Source: Acholeplasmataceae bacterium
GTDB lineage: Bacteria > Bacillota_I > Bacilli_A > Acholeplasmatales > Acholeplasmataceae
Length of the DNA: 12,693 bases
Assembly (NCBI GenBank): GCA_023230825.1
Contig: JALNWO010000031.1
Span: 1-12,693, forward strand
Reading direction: 5' to 3'
The stretch's first letter is position 1. Each line of letters begins with the position of its first letter. Positions 8,603 through 12,693 of the stretch are shown here, in pieces. Position numbers and translations under genes: made by a program. Below the pieces are notes generated by a model. That model did not search any database. It was not told the DNA's origin and saw nothing but the letters and a program-made list of their open reading frames with translations.

Positions 8603-9418
8603 ATGGCTATTGAAAAAATTAAACGATTAAGAGAACAAACAGGTGCTGGTTTTTTAGATGTCAAACAAGCTTTAGAAAAACACCACGGTGATGAAGAAAA
8701 GGCACTTGCTTTTTTAAGAAGTCAATTATCTAAAGAAACCGAAAATATCCGTGTCGCTTCAAAAGGCGCAATCGAAATTGTCGTTAAAGATAATCAGGCA
8801 GTTATTTTCGAAGTTATCGCCGAAACTGATTTTATAACAAAAAATGAACACTACCAAAATTTACTTAAAATAATTGGTGAAACAATTCATAATCTTAAAA
8901 TTAGAAGCACAGAAGAAGCACTTGCAACTCACATTCAGGAAAAGAGTATTGAAGAGCACATCCGTTATGTCGGAGGACTTGTTAAAGAAAATGTGAGTCT
9001 TCGCCGATACTTGAGAATTTATAAACAGTCTGAAGATGTCTTTGGCTTTTACAAACACCCCAATGGAAAATATGTATCTTTAGTTATACTAAACAATGGA
9101 ACTGAAGAAGATGCGCGAAAATTGGCTTTACAAATTGTCGCAAACGACATAAAATGGATGCGAGTCGAGGACATTGATCCAATCATAATTGAAGCAGAAA
9201 AGGCTCGTTTTTATAAAATTAACATTGGTGCGAACGAAGCTAATTTCAATAATCACTTACGGTCGTTAGCATTGTTGAGCCAAATATTGCTAGGAAATGA
9301 AACAAAAACGGTTGAAAAATATCTTTTAGAAAACCAAATGGAAGTGATTGATTTTTACCGCTTAGAGCTTGGTGAAGACATTGAAAATAAACTCAACTGT
9401 CGTATTGATTTCAACTAA
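8603..9418 (+). CDS. tsf: Elongation factor Ts, divergent
   Basis: EF-Ts exchanges GDP for GTP on EF-Tu. The N-terminal UBA-like domain is clear (REQTGAGFLDVKQALEKHHGDEEKALAFLR, about 10-39), and ETDFITKN (74-81) is the conserved TDF element, with Asp76-Phe77 equivalent to the residues that enter the EF-Tu magnesium site. KENVSLRRYLRI (from about 128) and KTVEKYLLENQMEVIDFYRLELGEDIE near the end match the two core subdomains. Two normally well conserved stretches are poor: the AAKKA-RIAAEG region after the UBA domain reads ETENIRVASKG, and the GR-KKF segment is replaced by NNHLRSLALLSQ. At 271 residues it is slightly short. The usual partner rpsB is absent; the gene closes the parE operon. 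GAGGG is seven bases before the ATG. It may be a second, specialised copy or a fast-evolving sole copy. Confidence 0.85.
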   Translation: MAIEKIKRLREQTGAGFLDVKQALEKHHGDEEKALAFLRSQLSKETENIRVASKGAIEIVVKDNQAVIFEVIAETDFITKNEHYQNLLKIIGETIHNLKIRSTEEALATHIQEKSIEEHIRYVGGLVKENVSLRRYLRIYKQSEDVFGFYKHPNGKYVSLVILNNGTEEDARKLALQIVANDIKWMRVEDIDPIIIEAEKARFYKINIGANEANFNNHLRSLALLSQILLGNETKTVEKYLLENQMEVIDFYRLELGEDIENKLNCRIDFN

Positions 9419-9431
9419 AATTTAATTTTGA

Positions 9432-9452
9432 ATGTTTATATTTAGTAAACAT
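9432..9452. repeat. Inverted repeat ATGTTTA-N7-TAAACAT, copy 1
   Basis: Two perfect 7-bp arms are separated by seven bases (TATTTAG). The element lies between the tsf stop and its terminator. An element with the same arms and spacing is at 11740-11760. It could be a protein-binding site or a hairpin in the tsf 3' untranslated region. Confidence 0.6.
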
Positions 9453-9457
9453 AAGTC

Positions 9458-9487
9458 AAAAAAGAACCTGCAGAGCGGGTTTTTTTA
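9458..9487 (+). terminator. Rho-independent terminator of the parE-tsf operon
   Basis: The arms AACCTGC (9465-9471) and GCGGGTT (9475-9481) pair with one G-T wobble around an AGA loop, preceded by an A run and followed by a run of seven T. No comparable terminator occurs between parE and tsf, which supports one long operon. Confidence 0.85.
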
Positions 9488-9557
9488 TTCGTTTCATTGA
9501 AAAAACGTTTATTTTATACTAAAAGATAACTTTTATTGTTTGGTAATTGCTATATTT

Positions 9558-9588
9558 AAAGCCATCTATGTCTTATGTAAAGGCTTTT
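9558..9588 (+). other. Possible secondary hairpin before the thiolase promoter
   Basis: AAAGCC (9558-9563) and GGCTTT (9582-9587) can pair around an 18-base loop, followed by a weak T stretch. This may be a back-up terminator or no more than chance. The rest of 9488-9606 is AT-rich with no coding signal. Confidence 0.25.
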
Positions 9589-9606
9589 ATATCCTTTAAT
9601 ACTCGA

Positions 9607-9635
9607 TTGACTAACATACCGGTGTATGTTAAAAT
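9607..9635 (+). promoter_or_regulatory. Promoter of the thiolase-reductase operon
   Basis: TTGACT (9607-9612, five of six consensus) and TAAAAT (9630-9635, five of six) are exactly 17 bases apart. Transcription should begin near 9642, giving a leader of about 75 bases that contains a hairpin. The spacer is almost entirely occupied by a perfect palindrome, so the promoter is probably repressor-controlled. Confidence 0.8.
9612..9631. promoter_or_regulatory. Palindromic operator in the thiolase promoter spacer
   Basis: TAACATAC and GTATGTTA are perfect inverted arms around CGGT. The 20-bp element spans the last base of the -35 through the first bases of the -10. A dimeric regulator bound here would block RNA polymerase. 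Length and symmetry suit a TetR-family repressor, as often seen with acyl-CoA metabolism genes, but no regulator gene lies in the window. Confidence 0.75.
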
Positions 9636-9647
9636 AATACTGCTGCT

Positions 9648-9669
9648 TGAATGTGTTTTTTCATATTCA
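9648..9669 (+). repeat. Leader hairpin or second dyad upstream of the thiolase gene
   Basis: TGAATGTG (9648-9655) and CATATTCA (9662-9669) pair over eight positions with one G-T wobble around six T residues, just after the predicted transcription start. It may stabilise the mRNA 5' end, or at DNA level be a second regulator site. The TGAAT/ATTCA arms recall fatty-acid regulator sites in Bacillus, but the spacing differs. Confidence 0.4.
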
Positions 9670-9718
9670 TTTACGATATTAAATTAAATATTAAAAGCAT
9701 GAGAAAAAGGAGATAAGA

Positions 9719-10930
9719 ATGAAAAAAGTTTACGTTGTTGATGGCAAAAGAAGCCCTATCGGAAGTTTTATGGGGTCATTGGCCAATGTTCATCCTGCAG
9801 AATTTGGGGCGCAAGTTGTAAAGGAACTTCTTAAACCACATGAAATAGATTATCACGTCATTGATGAAGTCCTCGTCGGTAATATTTTACCGGCAGGTTT
9901 GGGACAAGGTTTAGCCCGTCAAGTATCGATTAAAGCTGGCATCCCAACAAGTGTACCCGCTTATGGCGTTAACATGGTTTGCGGGAGCGGGATGAAAACT
10001 GTCATGAATGGATTTGCTAATATCGCCTTAGGTTTACACAATGTTGTTATTGCTGGTGGCGTTGAGTCCATGACTGAGGCACCCTATTTAGTACCTGGGC
10101 GTGTTCGCTCCGGCGTGCGAATGGGAAATCAAACAATGGTAGACCATATGATCCATGATGCTTTGACTGATGCCTTTGAAGGATATCATATGGGAATCAC
10201 TGCAGAAAATATCGTTGAAAAATATGGTATCACACGTGAAGAGCAAGATGCGTTTGCCTGGGCATCTCAGAAAAAAGCACGTGAAGCTGATGACTTAAAT
10301 AAATTCAAAGATGAAATCGTTCCGATTATTATTCAAACACGAAAAGGAGAAATAGTTTTTGATCGCGATGAATATATTAATCGAACCACGACTCTGGATA
10401 AACTTTCAACCTTAAGACCTGCTTTTAAAAAAGATGGTTCAGTTACCGCAGGGTCATCTTCAGGAATTAATGACGGTGCTAGTTTTCTCCTTTTAGCTTC
10501 GGAAGATGCTGTCCAACAATACAATTTAAAACCTTTATTTGAAGTTGTAGGAATTGGTCAAGGCGGTGTCGACCCATCGGTGATGGGGCTCGGTCCAACA
10601 CCTGCAATTCAACAGGCAATTAAAATGGCTAATATTACATTTAACGATTTAGATTTATTAGAATTAAATGAAGCGTTCGCTTCGCAATCAATTGGCGTGA
10701 TTAAAGAATTGACGGAAGTCTTTAATGTAACAAGCGAAGCTATTTTGGCAAAAACAAATGTTAATGGTGGTGCAATTGCTTTAGGCCATCCAGTTGGAGC
10801 AAGCGGCAATAGAATCATCGTCACATTGATTCATGAATTATTAAAACGTAATGAGACCACTTATGGGTTGGCAAGTTTATGTATTGGTGGGGGCATGGGA
10901 ACTGCCATCATCTTAAAAAAAGTAAAATAG
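9719..10930 (+). CDS. Acetyl-CoA C-acetyltransferase (thiolase II)
   Basis: A biosynthetic-type thiolase of 403 residues that should condense two acetyl-CoA to acetoacetyl-CoA, or run the reverse. The nucleophilic cysteine is Cys88 in NMVCGSGMK, the catalytic His357 is in GGAIALGHPVGASG, and the second cysteine is Cys388 in LCIGGGMGTA. NEAFA, typical of the family, is also present. Nothing is missing and the length is normal. GGAG is six bases before the ATG. It is the first gene of a two-gene operon, with the reductase starting 12 bp after its stop, which fits acetoacetyl-CoA formation followed by reduction. Broader acyl-chain specificity, as in beta-oxidation thiolases, cannot be excluded by eye. 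The promoter carries a palindromic operator. Confidence 0.93.
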   Translation: MKKVYVVDGKRSPIGSFMGSLANVHPAEFGAQVVKELLKPHEIDYHVIDEVLVGNILPAGLGQGLARQVSIKAGIPTSVPAYGVNMVCGSGMKTVMNGFANIALGLHNVVIAGGVESMTEAPYLVPGRVRSGVRMGNQTMVDHMIHDALTDAFEGYHMGITAENIVEKYGITREEQDAFAWASQKKAREADDLNKFKDEIVPIIIQTRKGEIVFDRDEYINRTTTLDKLSTLRPAFKKDGSVTAGSSSGINDGASFLLLASEDAVQQYNLKPLFEVVGIGQGGVDPSVMGLGPTPAIQQAIKMANITFNDLDLLELNEAFASQSIGVIKELTEVFNVTSEAILAKTNVNGGAIALGHPVGASGNRIIVTLIHELLKRNETTYGLASLCIGGGMGTAIILKKVK

Positions 10931-10942
10931 AAGGAGAATGAC

Positions 10943-11665
10943 ATGGGAAGACTTAAAGGAAAAGTTGCAGTTGTAACTGGAGGAGCAAGAGGATTGGGAC
11001 AAGCAATAGCTGAAACATTTGCCCGCGAAGGCGCAGTTGTGATTGCTGCCGACATGGAAGCATTAAGTTATGAAAAAGAAAATGTTCATGGATATCTTTT
11101 AAACGTAACTGACGTTGAAGCGGCTCAAAAGTTTTATGATAATATTATTAAACAATATGGTCAGATCGATATTTTAGTTAATAACGCAGGTATCACACGT
11201 GATGCCATGACACATAAAATGACAGACGATATGTGGGATGCAGTAATCGATGTGAATTTAAAAGGTGTCTTTAATTTAACCAGATTGATAGGACCACAAA
11301 TGACTCAAAATAATACCGGCTCAATTATTAATATTTCTTCAGTAGTAGGCGTCTTTGGTAACATCGGTCAAGCAAACTATGCAGCAACCAAAGCAGGTGT
11401 GATTGGTTTAACAATGACATGGGCAAAGGAGTTTGCTCGTAAAGGTCAAAATGTCCGGGTCAATGCGATAGCACCAGGATACATTATGACAGATATCCTC
11501 AAGACCGTACCGCAAGATTTACTTGATCAGTTTGCTGGTTTGACAATGTTGAAACGCTTAGGGCAACCTCAAGAGATTGCAGAAGTAGCTTTGTTCTTGG
11601 CATCCGATGAAGCATCATACATCACGGGGCAAACCATAAATGTTAATGGTGGAATGAGACTATAG
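10943..11665 (+). CDS. SDR-family 3-oxoacyl reductase (FabG/acetoacetyl-CoA reductase type)
   Basis: A classical short-chain dehydrogenase of 240 residues. The cofactor loop is TGGARGLG (12-19), with NNAG at 80-83. The catalytic tetrad is Asn105, Ser133, Tyr146 and Lys150 (ISS...NYAATK). The C-terminal ITGQTINVNGG is the FabG/PhaB signature. Asp37 at the end of the second strand usually favours NADH over NADPH, which would differ from most FabG enzymes. Because it is cotranscribed with the thiolase, 12 bp downstream, the likely substrate is acetoacetyl-CoA, giving 3-hydroxybutyryl-CoA; the 3-oxoacyl-ACP reductase of fatty acid synthesis is the alternative. AAGGAG (10931-10936) is six bases before the ATG at 10943, so the closer ATG at 10938 is not the start. 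No polymer synthase or hydratase gene is in the window. Confidence 0.9.
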   Translation: MGRLKGKVAVVTGGARGLGQAIAETFAREGAVVIAADMEALSYEKENVHGYLLNVTDVEAAQKFYDNIIKQYGQIDILVNNAGITRDAMTHKMTDDMWDAVIDVNLKGVFNLTRLIGPQMTQNNTGSIINISSVVGVFGNIGQANYAATKAGVIGLTMTWAKEFARKGQNVRVNAIAPGYIMTDILKTVPQDLLDQFAGLTMLKRLGQPQEIAEVALFLASDEASYITGQTINVNGGMRL

Positions 11666-11699
11666 CACATAAATATAGTTATAAATCAATAAACAAATT

Positions 11700-11727
11700 A
11701 AAAAGCGAAGATATCGCTTTTTCTTTT
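11700..11727 (+). terminator. Rho-independent terminator of the thiolase-reductase operon
   Basis: AAAAAGCGA (11700-11708) and TCGCTTTTT (11714-11722) form a perfect 9-bp stem with a five-base loop and further T residues after it, 35 bp past the reductase stop. Confidence 0.88.
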
Positions 11728-11739
11728 AATAAAAATACT

Positions 11740-11760
11740 ATGTTTAGTAATTGTAAACAT
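11740..11760. repeat. Inverted repeat ATGTTTA-N7-TAAACAT, copy 2
   Basis: This has the same 7-bp arms and 7-base spacing as 9432-9452, with a different spacer (GTAATTG). It lies 13 bp after the terminator of the reductase gene. The identical arms with a variable centre are what a dimeric DNA-binding protein would leave. Confidence 0.6.
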
Positions 11761-11936
11761 TTGACTACAAATCCGTTAATTATAAAAATGTTAAATATCA
11801 ATCGCGAAAATGCAATTGAAAAAAATAAAGCCATTGAGGATTGAAAGTAACGAAAGCGTAATATAAAGAAACTTACTCTCATCAAAAATAGATCCTTTTT
11901 TACTAAACAAGAAAAATAGTGAAATTAAAAAGAAAT

Positions 11937-11950
11937 TGTTTCATGAAACA
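11937..11950. repeat. 14-bp perfect palindrome followed by T run
   Basis: TGTTTCATGAAACA is a perfect palindrome, flanked after one mismatch by AAA on the left and TTT on the right, and followed by five T residues. It could be an operator or a weak terminator-like hairpin with a CATG loop. No gene is adjacent to decide. Confidence 0.4.
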
Positions 11951-12162
11951 TTTTTATGAAAAAGAATAAAGGGTGATGAAAGATTTATTTGATGAATTGT
12001 TAGAATTTAGAACGTGAATGAAAAAAGTGGGAGAAAGATATTTAATAACCATTAGTCATTACAAGAGAACAAGAGAAGACAGTAACGAAATAATATGACA
12101 AGTAAAAATAAATGTGATACGCATAATCTAATAAAGGAAAAAATATTTGATTAGAATTGACT

Positions 12163-12289
12163 CCGAGAAAATCATCTACTCGGTTTGGAAGAATTAAAGT
12201 AGTAAGATTCAATGCTGCATGTTAGCATACCAATTAACCTATCGTAAACCTCCAAACAGTAGGTTGAAAAAAGACACCTATATATAGGT
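12163..12289 (+). other. Cluster of four potential hairpins, possible structured RNA
   Basis: Four dyads follow one another: CCGAG/CTCGG (12163-12167 with 12179-12183), ATGCT/AGCAT (12212-12216 with 12224-12228), AACCTA/TAGGTT (12236-12241 with 12260-12265) and the palindrome ACCTATATATAGGT (12276-12289). They do not match a tRNA, tmRNA, signal recognition particle RNA or riboswitch that I recognise. I see no strong promoter or terminator bounding them, so this may be coincidental. Confidence 0.25.
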
Positions 12290-12413
12290 AATAGAAGAAG
12301 GAGTAGTATATTTAACATCATTCGCCTCATCCTATTAAAAACCCATAAAACATCATTTGCACGTTTTGAGGGCTTTAGACAGGGGAATGTACGAGAGAAG
12401 TTAACAAAAACGC

Positions 12414-12600
12414 CCAAAAACCACTCTCGCCTTTTCGTATAATAGTCAATCGTATATTATGACCCCATTAAACATGAAAAGAAGCCATGAAAACAAACTT
12501 TTAATATATTCATTTACTCTACTATAGGGTGCTTAAATGTCCAAAACCCACTCTTTTATTTTATCAAATAGTTCGTATAATATATATTATGTAAACCATT
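12414..12600. repeat. Pair of imperfect direct repeats of about 60 bp
   Basis: Copy 1 (about 12414-12470) and copy 2 (about 12541-12600) share, in the same order, CCAAAA..CCACTCT or CCCACTCT, then CGTATAATA, then ATATTATG and finally CCATT, with gaps between these blocks. Both contain a TATAAT hexamer without a good -35. They might be degraded copies of one element or tandem regulatory sites. Confidence 0.35.
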
Positions 12601-12612
12601 TGATAACAACGC

Positions 12613-12631
12613 AACTGTGCCAACAACAGTT
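12613..12631. repeat. Short inverted repeat near the DnaA box
   Basis: AACTGT (12613-12618) and ACAGTT (12626-12631) are perfect inverted arms with a seven-base spacer. Only four T follow, so a terminator is doubtful. Confidence 0.3.
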
Positions 12632-12635
12632 TTGG

Positions 12636-12644
12636 TGTGGATAA
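12636..12644 (-). promoter_or_regulatory. Consensus DnaA box
   Basis: TGTGGATAA is the exact complement of the DnaA-box consensus TTATCCACA. It is followed by GTTGATAACCAC, giving an imperfect dyad over 12637-12656. Only this one perfect box is seen, so an origin cannot be claimed, but a DnaA-controlled promoter or the edge of an origin just beyond the window is possible. Confidence 0.4.
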
Positions 12645-12693
12645 GTTGATAACCACGACGGCTTCTTATTTCGTCCTTAGAGGTGTATGTTGG

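Larger units (their letters stand above)
11728..12693. other. Gene-free AT-rich region of about 970 bp
   Basis: No reading frame here has a ribosome binding site, good length and protein-like composition together. The longest open frames are on the minus strand (12172-12417 from a TTG, and 11679-11885, which runs across the reductase terminator); both are hydrophobic or low-complexity and I do not support them. The stretch does contain an inverted repeat (11740-11760), a 14-bp palindrome (11937-11950), a cluster of four dyads (12163-12289), two imperfect direct repeats (12414-12470 and 12541-12600) and a DnaA box (12636-12644). It could be a decayed gene, a regulatory or origin-like region, or the leader of a gene beyond the window. 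Confidence 0.6.

Noticed and set aside
9719..11665. Polyhydroxybutyrate synthesis locus (phaA-phaB)
   Set aside because: No polymer synthase or phasin gene is present, so only the two enzyme activities can be supported.
11679..11885. 68-codon minus-strand hydrophobic frame
   Set aside because: It runs through the reductase terminator, and its hydrophobic composition is what AT-rich DNA gives in that frame.
11976..12126. About 50 codons from ATG at 11976 interrupted only by two TGA codons, possible recoding or pseudogene
   Set aside because: TGA is clearly a stop in this genome (end of the kinase gene), the frame resembles no family, and a run of this length with two stops is not rare.
12172..12417. 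81-codon minus-strand frame
   Set aside because: It begins with TTG, has no clear ribosome binding site, has a poly-Leu low-complexity core, matches no family I know and covers the dyad cluster.
12414..12560. MraZ-like GTGG boxes on the minus strand (GAGTGGTTTTTGG and GAGTGGGTTTTGG)
   Set aside because: MraZ sites are closely spaced tandem repeats before mraZ; here the two copies are about 127 bp apart and no minus-strand gene follows.
1..12693. tRNA, rRNA, CRISPR array, insertion sequence
   Set aside because: No cloverleaf ends, conserved rRNA stretches, regularly spaced repeats or transposase motifs were seen on either strand.
12637..12693. Start of a protein at GTG 12637 running off the window
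   Set aside because: The frame stays open for 19 codons only because the window ends, and there is no ribosome binding site before the GTG.

Overview
The window is AT-rich bacterial DNA from a low-GC Gram-positive lineage (Bacillota or the Acholeplasma/Haloplasma/Izemoplasma side of the Mollicutes). The reasons are the Bacillus-type neighbourhood of plsY divergent from parE-parC, a UPF0154/YneF protein, strong AAGGAG-type ribosome binding sites and TTGAcA/TATAAT promoters. The code is standard: the nucleoside kinase gene ends at a TGA and visible tryptophans are TGG, so this is not a TGA=Trp mycoplasma. A genus cannot be named from the sequence alone.

Layout. (1) 1-300: small membrane protein YneF, with its own promoter and a terminator whose stem contains the stop codon. 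(2) 325-1020, minus strand: plsY, the acyl-phosphate glycerol-3-phosphate acyltransferase of phospholipid synthesis, also ending inside its terminator stem; it converges on yneF. (3) 1013-1312: divergent regulatory region between plsY and parE, with an extended -10 promoter for plsY, a 17-bp inverted repeat and a near-consensus promoter for parE. (4) 1313-9418: five tightly packed plus-strand genes, apparently one transcription unit from the 1256-1284 promoter to the terminator near 9465: parE, parC (topoisomerase IV), a TGS/ThrRS-like/uridine-kinase fusion protein, a Fic-fold-like protein that lacks the Fic catalytic motif but keeps a C-terminal winged helix, and a divergent elongation factor Ts. 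(5) 9607-11727: a second operon of an acetyl-CoA acetyltransferase and an SDR reductase, which together would make 3-hydroxybutyryl-CoA. Its promoter carries a perfect 8-bp-arm palindrome filling the -35/-10 spacer, a typical repressor-site arrangement. (6) 11728-12693: almost 1 kb with no credible gene, containing several dyads, a pair of imperfect direct repeats and one consensus DnaA box near the end.

The parts most worth attention are the degenerate Fic-like protein in one operon with a divergent EF-Ts, the operator built into the thiolase promoter, a 21-bp inverted repeat present twice (9432-9452 and 11740-11760) just outside the thiolase/reductase unit, and the gene-free, dyad-rich right end. 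All functional statements rest on motif recognition by eye; no database search was possible.
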